64,000 nucleotides of DNA, taken from Fastidiosipila sp. Its GTDB lineage: Bacteria; Bacillota; Clostridia; Saccharofermentanales; DTU023. Both the position numbers and the translations under genes were made by a program. This document shows, piece by piece, positions 7,365 through 15,569 of this stretch. The notes under the pieces were generated by a model. That model searched no databases. It was not told the origin of the DNA and saw only the letters and a program-made list of their open reading frames with translations. How positions within the stretch are numbered: position 1 is the first letter of the stretch; each line of letters starts with the position of its first letter. The DNA lies in NCBI GenBank assembly GCA_012511175.1, contig JAAZGO010000019.1, positions 36,775 through 100,774 of the forward strand, written 5' to 3'.

Positions 7365-7409
7365 ATGAAGATACGGCTCCTGCTTTTCCGGCTCCACAAG
7401 CGATGGTGA
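7365..7409 (+). CDS. Possible leader peptide ending in Trp-stop (14 codons)
   Basis: A short frame, [14 protein letters not shown], lies between the T-box terminator and trpB. AAGGAAAG is placed correctly upstream of its ATG. Its only tryptophan codon is the last one before TGA. The position, after the transcription attenuator and 55 bases before the trpB start, recalls the Bacillus subtilis rtpA leader. There, a T-box is combined with a tryptophan-codon leader peptide that controls translation. The peptide is not proven to be translated and short frames arise by chance, so this is a proposal. Confidence 0.4.
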   Translation: MKIRLLLFRLHKRW

Positions 7410-7464
7410 TGCATCCACGCACATGAATGACCACTGTAACTGCATGGAAAGTGAGGAAAACAAA

Positions 7465-8658
7465 GTGATACGAAATGGCTATTTTGGCACCTTCGGCGGT
7501 CGGTTCATCCCGGAGCTGCTGATGAACGAAATCAGGGACTTGGAAGATGCCTACGAAAAATGCAGGAATGACACCGGTTTCCAATCCGAGTTGTCCGTCC
7601 TGCTCGAAAATTGCGCCGGCCGGCCATCGCGGCTCTATCTGGCCAAAAAGATTACAGAGGACCTGGGTGGGGCAAAAATTTACCTCAAACGCGAAGATCT
7701 GAACCACACGGGATCTCACAAAATCAATAATGTGCTGGGTCAGGCCCTGATCGCGGTCAGAATGGGAAAAAAGCGCCTGATCGCGGAGACAGGCGCCGGC
7801 CAGCACGGCGTGGCAACGGCGACTGCAGCAGCCCTGATGGGCCTTGACTGTGAAATTTTCATGGGCAGGGAAGATCTTGACCGGCAGCGCTTGAATGTCT
7901 ATCGGATGGAGCTTCTCGGCGCCCGGGTCCACGCGGTCGAAACCGGAACCCGTGTCCTCAAGGACGCCGTCAATGCGGCCCTTCACGCCTGGGCGGGTCG
8001 GACAGCGGACAGCTATTATCTTTTGGGATCGGTAGTCGGCCCCCACCCCTACCCGGCCATGGTGCGGGACTTTCAAAGTGTCATCGGCCGGGAAGCGCGA
8101 CAGCAAATACTCGAACTGGAAGGCCGTCTGCCCCAGGTCCTTGTCGCCTGTTGCGGCGGCGGCAGCAATGCCATGGGCCTCTTTCACCCCTTTATCCCTG
8201 ACAGGGGTGTCCGGCTGCTGGGCTGCGAAGCCGCCGGGCGGGGCATTGGTACCGGCCAGCACGCTGCCAGCCTGACTGCAGGGCGGCCGGGAATCTTTCA
8301 CGGCATGAAATCATATTTCTGCCAGGATGATCAGGGCCGGATCGCCCCGGTCTATTCCATTTCCGCCGGCCTGGACTATCCGGGAATCGGTCCTGAACAC
8401 GCCTGGCTCAAGGAAACGGGACGTGCCGATTACGTGGCTGTCACAGATGAAGAAGCCGTCAGGGCTTTTGAATACCTGTCACGCCTTGAAGGAATCATCC
8501 CGGCCATGGAAAGCGCCCACGCCATCGCGCAAGTCATGAAAATCGCTCCCGACATGGATAAGGAAGCCCTGATTATTGCCAATCTGTCCGGGCGGGGCGA
8601 CAAAGACGTCGAGGCCATGGCCTCATACAGGAGGAGGAAGATACATGAATCGAATTGA
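7465..8658 (+). CDS. trpB: Tryptophan synthase beta subunit
   Basis: A 397-residue PLP enzyme, the canonical TrpB1 length, which condenses indole with serine to give tryptophan. Conserved segments are present in order: [10 protein letters not shown], the PLP-lysine motif [12 protein letters not shown], the catalytic Glu in [12 protein letters not shown], the phosphate-binding [10 protein letters not shown], and the pyridine-N serine motif NLSGRGDKD. The active site therefore looks intact. GTG 7465 is preferred as start because AGTGAGG lies eight bases upstream and it gives the usual N-terminus; in-frame ATGs at 7423 and 7444 lack ribosome sites. It is controlled by the Trp T-box upstream. Its end overlaps the start of trpA by 14 bases. 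No trpE, D, C or F gene is in this cluster. Confidence 0.96.
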   Translation: MIRNGYFGTFGGRFIPELLMNEIRDLEDAYEKCRNDTGFQSELSVLLENCAGRPSRLYLAKKITEDLGGAKIYLKREDLNHTGSHKINNVLGQALIAVRMGKKRLIAETGAGQHGVATATAAALMGLDCEIFMGREDLDRQRLNVYRMELLGARVHAVETGTRVLKDAVNAALHAWAGRTADSYYLLGSVVGPHPYPAMVRDFQSVIGREARQQILELEGRLPQVLVACCGGGSNAMGLFHPFIPDRGVRLLGCEAAGRGIGTGQHAASLTAGRPGIFHGMKSYFCQDDQGRIAPVYSISAGLDYPGIGPEHAWLKETGRADYVAVTDEEAVRAFEYLSRLEGIIPAMESAHAIAQVMKIAPDMDKEALIIANLSGRGDKDVEAMASYRRRKIHESN

Positions 8659-9388
8659 AAAAACGTTCATTGGGAACAAGGCCTTGATCGCCTTTCTGAT
8701 GGGAGGTGACCCCTCCCCGGCGTCAAGCGAATCGTTCGCCCTCTCCATGCTTGAGGCCGGCGCGGACATGATCATGGTGGGGATCCCCTTTTCCGATCCC
8801 GCTGCCGAAGGGCCGGCCGGACAGGCAGCCCACCTGCGTGCGATCGCCTCGGGCGCAAAAACCGGGGACCTGATCCGGCTGGCCGGAAGAATCCGGAGAA
8901 AAACAGATCGACCCATCCTTTTGCAAAGTTACCTGAACCCGCTCTTCTGCTACGGCTATCAGGCCTTCTTTTCCGATTGTGAAGAAGCAGGCCTTGATGG
9001 TCTGGTCATCCTGGATCTGCCCCATGAGGAAAGGGCTGAAGTTCTGCCCTTTGCAAAGCAGCACAAGATCGCCCTCATCTCCGTGCTGGCCCCGTCTTTA
9101 GGGCGGCGGGCCAGGGACATTGTCCGGGATGCGGAAGGCTTTGTCTATGTGAAGACACCGGTAAATCCTGGGGAGGCAGTTCATTTCCTTGAAGAGGCTG
9201 CCCGCCTGATCAGCCTCCCGGCCGTCACCGATTTACCCGGAAACCAGGAAAAGCAGGCGGCTTGCCTCGTACAGGCAGCTGACGGCATCATCTTCAGCGC
9301 CCTGGAACTGATCGGAACCTGCGGGGACCGGGCAGGCCACCCTCTTTCCAGAACTGTCAACAGGCTGAAAAGAGCAGGTGGCCTCTGA
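8645..9388 (+). CDS. trpA: TrpA-like protein lacking the catalytic glutamate
   Basis: A 247-residue TIM-barrel of the tryptophan synthase alpha family, which normally cleaves indole-3-glycerol phosphate and passes indole to TrpB. The fold segments [36 protein letters not shown] and [12 protein letters not shown] are recognisable. The general-base Glu (E49 in E. coli, ELGVPFSDP) is Met44 here ([10 protein letters not shown]), and Asp60 is Glu55. Asp-to-Glu at that site is not rare in Clostridia, but loss of Glu49 is. The loop GVTG is replaced by VNPG, and the phosphate-binding VGFGIS is replaced by VTDLPG. Inference: the lyase is inactive, and the protein may act only as a TrpB activator. Start is ATG 8645 with AGGAGGAAG upstream, inside the trpB end. 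Confidence 0.85.
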   Translation: MNRIEKTFIGNKALIAFLMGGDPSPASSESFALSMLEAGADMIMVGIPFSDPAAEGPAGQAAHLRAIASGAKTGDLIRLAGRIRRKTDRPILLQSYLNPLFCYGYQAFFSDCEEAGLDGLVILDLPHEERAEVLPFAKQHKIALISVLAPSLGRRARDIVRDAEGFVYVKTPVNPGEAVHFLEEAARLISLPAVTDLPGNQEKQAACLVQAADGIIFSALELIGTCGDRAGHPLSRTVNRLKRAGGL

Positions 9389-9394
9389 CCTGGA

Positions 9395-9430
9395 CAAGGG
9401 GGAAGCAGTCCGCCTCCCCCTTGTTGTATT
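9395..9430 (+). terminator. Terminator after trpBA
   Basis: CAAGGGGGA (9395-9403) pairs with TCCCCCTTG (9415-9423) across an 11-base loop, followed by a T-rich but interrupted stretch. It separates trpBA from the transporter genes, though readthrough is possible. Confidence 0.7.
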
Positions 9431-9559
9431 TATGCAACTTTATGGTCTAAGCAATCTGTAATGCTGTGTGTTTCGTTGAATTTGCATTCACTCACTATAC
9501 AAGCCTGTCAATTAAGTCTATGATCGAACTTAAAATACTCAAAGAAGGAGGAACAGATC

Positions 9560-10549
9560 ATGAAAAGAGCGTTACGCATTTTCGCCGTCCTGCTGATGAC
9601 CACTTTGGCCATCATCTCAATGGGCTGTGCCGTAAAAAACGGCACTGCAAACCCCACAGAAGGGAGCGGCCGCTTTTACCGGGTCGGTATTTCACAGCTG
9701 ATCCAGCACAAAGCACTCGATGCAGCGACACAAGGTTTTAAAGATGCCCTCACAGAAGAACTGGGGGATCGGGTGAGCTTTGACTTTCAAAACGCTCAAG
9801 GCGATCCCGGCACCTGCGCTTCCATCGCCAACGGATTTGTCGCCTCCAAGGTTGATTTAATCATGGCCAACGCAACCGCGGCTCTGCAGGCGGCGGCTGC
9901 CGCAACCGCGGATATCCCCATCCTGGGCACCTCCATCACGGAGTACGGGGTCGCCCTGGGCATCCAGGACTTCAAGGGTACCGTAGGAGGCAACATCTCG
10001 GGCACCTCGGATCTGGCGCCCCTGGATCAGCAGGCTGCCATGTTCCGCGAACTTTTCCCGGACCTTTCATCCATTGGCCTGCTTTACTGTTCCGGAGAAC
10101 CCAACTCGCTCTACCAGGTCCAGGTCATCCGGGACCTGCTGGAGGCGGACGGCTGCAAGGTCGCCCTCTTCCCTTTCACCGATTCAAACGACCTGTCCAG
10201 CGTCACCATGACGGCCGTCAGCCAGGTGGAAGCCCTCTACCTTCCGACTGACAATACCGTGGCGTCCAATGCGGGTATCATCGACAACATCTGCCGGCCG
10301 GCCAGGCTGCCGGTCATCGCCGGTGAAAAGGGCATCTGCTCTGCGTGCGGCGCGGCCACCCTGTCCATCGACTACTATGATCTCGGTTTTGCCACCGGGG
10401 AAATGGCCGCCAGGATTTTGACCGGCCAGGCCGAAATAGGGAAGATGCCGGTCGAATACGCCCCCCGCTTTACCAAGCTGTACAACCGGGAGATCTGTGA
10501 GGAACTCGGCCTGGTCATGCCTGAAGAATACGAGGCAATCACGGATTAA
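9560..10549 (+). CDS. trpX: TrpX-like ABC substrate-binding lipoprotein
   Basis: A 329-residue exported binding protein. The signal peptide ends in the lipobox ISMGC (Cys at about residue 23), so it is lipid-anchored outside the membrane. The body (YRVGISQLIQHKALDAATQG, LIMANATAALQAAAAAT, GTSITEYG, SIGLLYCSGEPNS, ALYLPTDNTVASNAGII) matches the ABC_sub_bind family (PF04392). Members of that family are predicted or shown to bind tryptophan when they stand beside Trp T-boxes. Start is ATG 9560 with AGAAGGAGG upstream. It is the first gene of a three-gene importer. Ligand assignment is by family and by the adjacent trp operon, not by binding residues. Confidence 0.82.
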   Translation: MKRALRIFAVLLMTTLAIISMGCAVKNGTANPTEGSGRFYRVGISQLIQHKALDAATQGFKDALTEELGDRVSFDFQNAQGDPGTCASIANGFVASKVDLIMANATAALQAAAAATADIPILGTSITEYGVALGIQDFKGTVGGNISGTSDLAPLDQQAAMFRELFPDLSSIGLLYCSGEPNSLYQVQVIRDLLEADGCKVALFPFTDSNDLSSVTMTAVSQVEALYLPTDNTVASNAGIIDNICRPARLPVIAGEKGICSACGAATLSIDYYDLGFATGEMAARILTGQAEIGKMPVEYAPRFTKLYNREICEELGLVMPEEYEAITD

Positions 10550-10570
10550 CCCCCGCGATTGAACCAAGCC

Positions 10571-11521
10571 ATGAATTTAAGTTTCTCCAATCTCCTGGAT
10601 CAGCTTCCGGGCGCTCTGGCACAGGGTATGATCTGGGGCATCCTGGCCATCGGCGTTTACATCACCTACAAGGTCCTGGATATGGCCGACCTGACCGTGG
10701 ACGGCTCCTTCTGCACGGGAGGAGCTGTCCTGGCAGTCCTGCTGGTCCAAGGCTGGGGCCTCTGGCCGGCGCTGGCCCTGGCTGTCCTGGCGGGCGCGCT
10801 GGCGGGCCTTGTCACCGGCATCTTTCATGTTTTGTTCGGGATTTCACCCCTGCTGGCCGGCATCCTGACCCAGATCGGCCTTTGGGCCGTCAACCTGTCC
10901 GTCATGGGAAAGCCCAACCTGGCCCTCAACGTAAATCATTTCCGCCTGCTGGTCTCCCTGCGCTACCTGCAGGAAGTGATCAAGGGCGAGCGTGCCTTCC
11001 ATGGATCGCCCCTTTTCGTTGCCGCCCTCTTTCTCCTGGCCCTGATTGCCCTGCTCTACTGGTTTTTCGGAACTGAATTCGGCACAGGGATCCGGGCCAC
11101 GGGCGCCAACATCAGCATGGCCAAAGCCCAGGGCATTTCGACCGGATTTGCCAAAATTGCAGGCCTCATGCTGTCCAACAGCCTGGTGGCCCTGTCAGGC
11201 GCCCTCCTGACCCAGTATCAGGGATTTGCTGACATCAACATGGGCCGGGGGGCCATCATCATCGGTCTGGCAGCCGTTATCATCGGCGAGGTGCTTCTAT
11301 CCAGGGTCTTTCGGAATTTCGCTCTTCGCCTGCTCAGCTCATCCATGGGAGCAGTCATCTACTTTGCTGTCATTCAGTCTGTACTATGGCTCCGGCTGGA
11401 TCCCAATTACCTGAAGCTGCTCACGGCGGTGGTTGTCGCGGTTTTCCTGGCCCTGCCGCACTGGAAAAGCAGGCTTGCGCAGCTGTCGGCCTGGCGGAAG
11501 GGAGGCGGAGACCATGCTTGA
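10571..11521 (+). CDS. trpY: TrpY-like ABC transporter permease
   Basis: About 316 residues with eight or more hydrophobic helices, of the branched-chain-amino-acid permease (LivH/BPD_transp_2) type that accompanies PF04392 binding proteins. Characteristic stretches are MADLTVDGSF near residue 40, GISPLLAGILTQIGLWAVNL and GIRATGANISMAKAQGI (the cytoplasmic coupling region). ATG 10571 is chosen; a TTG four codons upstream is possible and neither has a strong ribosome site. The 3' end overlaps the ATPase gene by eight bases. Together with the binding protein and ATPase it should form a tryptophan (or related aromatic) importer. Confidence 0.85.
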   Translation: MNLSFSNLLDQLPGALAQGMIWGILAIGVYITYKVLDMADLTVDGSFCTGGAVLAVLLVQGWGLWPALALAVLAGALAGLVTGIFHVLFGISPLLAGILTQIGLWAVNLSVMGKPNLALNVNHFRLLVSLRYLQEVIKGERAFHGSPLFVAALFLLALIALLYWFFGTEFGTGIRATGANISMAKAQGISTGFAKIAGLMLSNSLVALSGALLTQYQGFADINMGRGAIIIGLAAVIIGEVLLSRVFRNFALRLLSSSMGAVIYFAVIQSVLWLRLDPNYLKLLTAVVVAVFLALPHWKSRLAQLSAWRKGGGDHA

Positions 11522-12308
11522 GATCTGTCGTGTCAGTAAAACCTTCAACCGGAATACAGTCAATGAGAGCAAGGCCCTGATCGGGCTCAGCCTTTCGATT
11601 GATGAGGGCGATTTCGTCACCGTCATCGGCGGCAACGGCTCCGGCAAATCCACCATGCTCAACGCCGTCGCGGGTGTCCTGCCTGTCGACTGCGGGCGGA
11701 TATTCATCGGCGGAACGGACGTGACCCGGCTGCCCGAACACAAGCGGGCCCCTTATATCGGCCGGGTCTTCCAGGATCCCATGATGGGGACGGCAGCCGG
11801 TATGAGCATCGAGGAAAATCTGGCCCTGGCCAAACGCCGGGGACAGCCTCGGGGACTCCGCTGGGGGCTTCCCAAAGCGGAGCGTGCCTTTTACCGGGAG
11901 AAATTGAAAGAGCTTGAACTGGGCCTGGAAAACAGACTTTCCGTCAAAGCAGGCCTGCTGTCAGGCGGACAAAGGCAGGCCCTGACCCTGCTCATGGCCA
12001 CCCTCAAGAAGCCACGACTCCTGCTCCTGGATGAGCATACGGCAGCCCTGGATCCCAAAACGGCAAAAACCGTCCTGGAGCTTACAGAAAAGATGGTGGC
12101 CCGCCATGCCGTCACCACCCTGATGGTGACCCACAACATGAAGGATGCCATCGCCTTCGGGAACCGCCTGATCATGTTCCAGGAGGGCCGGGTGGTCATC
12201 GATGTGAAAGGTGAGGCCAAGAAGCAGCTGACCGTGGAAAAGCTGCTGGCCATGTTTGAAAGCATCAGTGCTTATGGGGATTTTGACGACAAGCTGCTCC
12301 TGGCCTGA
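11514..12308 (+). CDS. trpZ: TrpZ-like ABC transporter ATP-binding protein
   Basis: A 264-residue ABC ATPase with Walker A GGNGSGKST (about residues 40-48), signature LSGGQRQALTLL, Walker B LLLLDEHTAALD and the switch His in MVTHNMKDA. Start is ATG 11514, overlapping the permease stop, with GGGAGGCGGAG upstream; a longer frame is open upstream but lies inside the permease. It powers the TrpXY importer. Its last 37 bases overlap, tail to tail, the end of the minus-strand nucleotidyltransferase gene, with no terminator between the two operons. Confidence 0.9.
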   Translation: MLEICRVSKTFNRNTVNESKALIGLSLSIDEGDFVTVIGGNGSGKSTMLNAVAGVLPVDCGRIFIGGTDVTRLPEHKRAPYIGRVFQDPMMGTAAGMSIEENLALAKRRGQPRGLRWGLPKAERAFYREKLKELELGLENRLSVKAGLLSGGQRQALTLLMATLKKPRLLLLDEHTAALDPKTAKTVLELTEKMVARHAVTTLMVTHNMKDAIAFGNRLIMFQEGRVVIDVKGEAKKQLTVEKLLAMFESISAYGDFDDKLLLA

Positions 12309-13225
12309 TCCAAGCCTTCATTTCCCGCCTGCCCGGGGGCCCCATAGGAGGGATCCAGCTCCTTGAGCTCCCGGAAGGTGTCAAGCTCAACCAGGTCGTC
12401 AAAGCCGCATTCCCGGATGTCGATCTCGAACTCCTCCGGGAAATAGTTGAGGGCGACGGCATCCCAGAAGCGTTCCCTGCCGCCGGGCATGCCGTAGACG
12501 TCCTGGATCCGCCCGGCCAGGCGGGCGCCGTCAGCGTCAGTCCAGTAGGAGATGCCGAACATGTGGTGGCAGTTCCGGCCGCCCAGGGTGAGGTCGGTGA
12601 TCCGGCGGTCACGGCTTGTGAAGCACCAGTCGTCGGTCCGTTCCACCGGAACGCCCAGGTAGTTTGACCGGTACTGGTAGGGGGTAATGAGGCCGGGATT
12701 TTGCAAAAAGAGATCGGCTTCGAGCACATAGGCCGATTGCAGATGGCAGCGGGCACACATGAGTGAGGAAATATTGTTGGTTTCGTTGTAGGCCGGATTT
12801 TCAAGAAATTCGATCTGGGGGTACTTGTATAGGAGCTGGTCGAATTGTTCGGCCAGATAGCCGCGGACGATATAAATTTCTTCGATGCCCGCACCGGTCA
12901 CCGCATCCAGCAGGGTGTCAATGATCCGCACCCCCTTGACCCGTATCAGTGGCTTGGGGGTGTTGAGGGTGATGGGTACCATGCGGGCGCCGAAGCCGGC
13001 GGCCAGGAAGATGGCTCTTTTTGCCCGGTGCGGCTCCAGGGCCTCCCTCCCCGCCTCCGTGACGGCGCCCTGCCGGATCCATCCATGAGCAGAGAGCTCG
13101 CCCAGGGCCCGGTTGACGCTGCCCAGCGACCAGCCTGTCGCCCCGGCCAGTTCTCTTTGGGTGACGCTCCCCCTGCCCTGGATCAGGCGGGCGAGCAAAT
13201 CAAACTGCAGACGGGTCAGCTTCAT
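12272..13225 (-). CDS. HTH / LicC-like nucleotidyltransferase fusion
   Basis: A 317-residue two-domain protein. Residues 1-65 form a winged helix (SVTQRELAGATGWSLGSVNR) like MarR or ROK DNA-binding domains. Residues 68-300 form a sugar-nucleotidyltransferase fold: FLAAGFGARMVPITLNTPKP (the LAAG.G.R NTP-binding loop), IVRGYLAEQF, then NNISSL and EADLF (metal Asp). The LicC/PntC pattern of CTP:phosphocholine or CTP:aminoethylphosphonate cytidylyltransferases fits best. The gene is coupled by ATGA overlap to the ABC permease before it. That suggests the imported compound, possibly a choline-like or phosphonate headgroup, is activated here with CTP. The HTH may sense substrate. Exact substrate is unproven. 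Confidence 0.78.
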   Translation of the reverse strand: MKLTRLQFDLLARLIQGRGSVTQRELAGATGWSLGSVNRALGELSAHGWIRQGAVTEAGREALEPHRAKRAIFLAAGFGARMVPITLNTPKPLIRVKGVRIIDTLLDAVTGAGIEEIYIVRGYLAEQFDQLLYKYPQIEFLENPAYNETNNISSLMCARCHLQSAYVLEADLFLQNPGLITPYQYRSNYLGVPVERTDDWCFTSRDRRITDLTLGGRNCHHMFGISYWTDADGARLAGRIQDVYGMPGGRERFWDAVALNYFPEEFEIDIRECGFDDLVELDTFRELKELDPSYGAPGQAGNEGLDQARSSLSSKSP

Positions 13226-14805
13226 GCCATTCCCCTTCCTATTCTCTTTTTATTCCAGGCGAAAAGACCCCGGACAACCAGGTTGACCGTCAGGATAAGC
13301 AGGGCGATGAAAGCCGCGCATTCCAGCATCATCTGGGCTTCAAAGCTGGTGATCATGAGAGACAGGGGCCGGGTGCCGGCTGTCGCCAGGAAGGCCACCG
13401 CCGAGATGGTCATCATGGAATTGACAAAAAAGTAGGTGAACATCTCCCCCAGGGTGCCGGCAGTCTGCGGGATGATCACATCCCGGATCACGCTGAACCT
13501 GCTGACGCCCAGGGTCTGGCCGGCGGCCTCCAGGTGCTGGTTGATCTTGGAAAGTGTGTTGTAGATCATCAGGTAGGGGGAGGCAAAAAAGTGGACCAGG
13601 TTGACCAGGATGAGGATGGCCAGGGTGCCGTAGATCAGGCTGCCCTTGAAGAAGAGAACGTAGGACAGGCCCAGCACGATGCCCGGGATGGCCAGGGAGG
13701 TCAGGGAGGCCAGGTGGAGCAGCTTGGACAGGCGGCCCCGGCTGCGGGCGGTCAGGTAGGCGGCAGCAAAGGTCAGCACCAGGCCAGTCAGGCTGGTAAA
13801 AAGGGCGATCAGGAGCGAGTGACCCAGGTTGGCGCCGGCGCTCATCTGGAAAGTCCGGCGGACATTGTCCAGGGATAGGCGCATGTCGGCAGGATATTTC
13901 CGGACCAGGGTCAAGAGCAGGAAGGCCCCGATGGGGAGCGCAACCCCCAGGCTGACCAAGGCAGATAAAAGATAGGCCAATCCGTCCCGGACCCGGTTTC
14001 GCGTGATACGAAAAGGTTTGCTGACAAAGGACTGGATGCCCCGGTCCCGGTTGAGGACATCCAGCAGGAAAGCAATCACCGCCGGTGTCAGAAGCACCAG
14101 GCCGATCGCGCTGCCTTTGCCGAAATCGAGCAGACCGATCACATCCTGGTACATCATGACCGGCAGGGTCCTGTACTGGCCCCCGATCATGAGCGGGACC
14201 CCGTAATCAATGATGATCAGGGTAAAGATGGCAAAGACCGTTGAGGTCAGAGGCCTTCGCAGATAGGGAACCGTGATGGAGGTGAACTGCCATCCCCTGG
14301 GAATGCCCAGCACCTCCGCAGCCTCATAGGGCGTGCTGTCCTCATAGCGGAGAATGTCCGACAGCATGAGGAAGGCGACCGGGAAGGAGTAGATGACGGA
14401 GCCTGTTACGATTCCCCAGAAACCGTAAACGCTGCCCTTCAGTCCCAGCCAATTGGTCAGAATCCCATTGGCCCCGAAGAGGACGACCAGGCCCATGCCG
14501 TGCGAAATCGAGGGAATCAGCATGGGCAGGGTAAAAAGCAGGGTAAAAAAACCTTTGAAGCGGATTCCGCTCCGTTCCACCAACCAGGCCAGAGCGGCGG
14601 CAAGCGCGACCGAAATAAGGGTCGATACAGTGGTCACCACCAGCGAATTTTTGAGGGCGTTCAAAAACTGTCCGGATGCCAGGAGGGCCCTGATGTCAAT
14701 GCCTGCCATATGGGCCAGCATGCGGATCAGGGGCAGAAAAACGGAGAAGGCAAAAAAAGCCAGGAGCAGGTATTTTACGCCGGTCAGGCCCTTGCTGCCC
14801 TTCAT
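13222..14805 (-). CDS. ABC transporter permease, fused tandem (FbpB/PhnV type)
   Basis: 527 residues with about twelve membrane helices in two homologous BPD_transp_1 halves, as in iron(III), thiamine, putrescine-type and 2-aminoethylphosphonate importers. EAA-like coupling loops are seen at EAAEVLGIPRGWQFTSITVP (first half) and EAAGQTLGVSRFSVIRDVII (second half). It begins in an ATGA overlap with the ATPase stop and ends in an ATGA overlap with the nucleotidyltransferase start, so all four genes of this operon are translationally coupled. It forms the membrane channel with the neighbouring ATPase. Ligand not determinable from the permease. Confidence 0.88.
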   Translation of the reverse strand: MKGSKGLTGVKYLLLAFFAFSVFLPLIRMLAHMAGIDIRALLASGQFLNALKNSLVVTTVSTLISVALAAALAWLVERSGIRFKGFFTLLFTLPMLIPSISHGMGLVVLFGANGILTNWLGLKGSVYGFWGIVTGSVIYSFPVAFLMLSDILRYEDSTPYEAAEVLGIPRGWQFTSITVPYLRRPLTSTVFAIFTLIIIDYGVPLMIGGQYRTLPVMMYQDVIGLLDFGKGSAIGLVLLTPAVIAFLLDVLNRDRGIQSFVSKPFRITRNRVRDGLAYLLSALVSLGVALPIGAFLLLTLVRKYPADMRLSLDNVRRTFQMSAGANLGHSLLIALFTSLTGLVLTFAAAYLTARSRGRLSKLLHLASLTSLAIPGIVLGLSYVLFFKGSLIYGTLAILILVNLVHFFASPYLMIYNTLSKINQHLEAAGQTLGVSRFSVIRDVIIPQTAGTLGEMFTYFFVNSMMTISAVAFLATAGTRPLSLMITSFEAQMMLECAAFIALLILTVNLVVRGLFAWNKKRIGRGMA

Positions 14806-15569
14806 GTCTCCTCCCTCGCGTAACGGATCAGCGATTCAATCTTGAGCCGGATGTTATGGATGACGAAACTGCGGATGTAGTCATTGGCCGGGTGATCCAT
14901 CAGGTTTTGCGGTGTATCCAGCTGCTGGATCCGCCCCTCATGCATGACCATGATACGGTCGCTCATGGCGAAAGCCTCCTCCTGGTCATGCGTCACGTAA
15001 AGAATGGTGGAACCAAACTCCCTTTGGATGCCCAGGATCTCCGAACGGAGCGCCAGCCGGGTTTCCACATCCAGGGCGCTCATGGGTTCGTCCATCAGGA
15101 TGATGTCCGGATTCATGGCCAGGGTCCGGGCCAATGCCACCCGCTGCTGCTGGCCGCCGGACAGGGCGTGCGGCTTCTTGTCCATGTGATCCGTCAGACC
15201 GACGCGGCCGATCAGGCGGAGGGCCGTTTCCCGGGCCAGGATCCTATCCCCGCTCTGTTTTTTCAGGGCATATTCCACATTGCCCAGCGCGGTCATATTG
15301 CCGAAAAGGGCGTAATTCTGAAAGACCATGCCCATCTTTCGCTGGGCCGGCGCCAGGCGGGTGATCTCTTTTCCGTCCTTGATGATCCGGCCGCTTTCGG
15401 CCTCTTCCAGTCCCAGCAGGATGCGCAGCAAGGTGGTCTTGCCGCAGCCCGACGGGCCCAGGATGGCCAGGAATTCCCCTTCCTCCACCGCAAAGGAGAT
15501 ATCCCGCAGGACCTTGTTGGGCCCGAATTTTTTGCTTATCTTTTCCAGTACCAGCTTGTGTTTCGGCAT
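14802..15569 (-). CDS. ABC transporter ATP-binding protein (PotA/FbpC-like)
   Basis: A 255-residue ABC ATPase with Walker A GPSGCGKTT, signature LSGGQQQRVALARTLA, Walker B ILMDEPMSALD and switch region YVTHDQEEAFAM. It lacks the C-terminal TOBE domain of longer PotA/FbpC proteins. The start is the ATG at 15569, which shares a base with the binding-protein stop (TGATG), favoured over four extra upstream codons. It is the second gene of the importer operon and energises the adjacent double permease. Confidence 0.9.
   Translation of the reverse strand: MPKHKLVLEKISKKFGPNKVLRDISFAVEEGEFLAILGPSGCGKTTLLRILLGLEEAESGRIIKDGKEITRLAPAQRKMGMVFQNYALFGNMTALGNVEYALKKQSGDRILARETALRLIGRVGLTDHMDKKPHALSGGQQQRVALARTLAMNPDIILMDEPMSALDVETRLALRSEILGIQREFGSTILYVTHDQEEAFAMSDRIMVMHEGRIQQLDTPQNLMDHPANDYIRSFVIHNIRLKIESLIRYAREET

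Noticed and set aside
9426..9559. A second T-box before the trpX-like gene
   Set aside because: No AGGGTGGNACCGCG-type signature or matching terminator is present in the 134-base gap.
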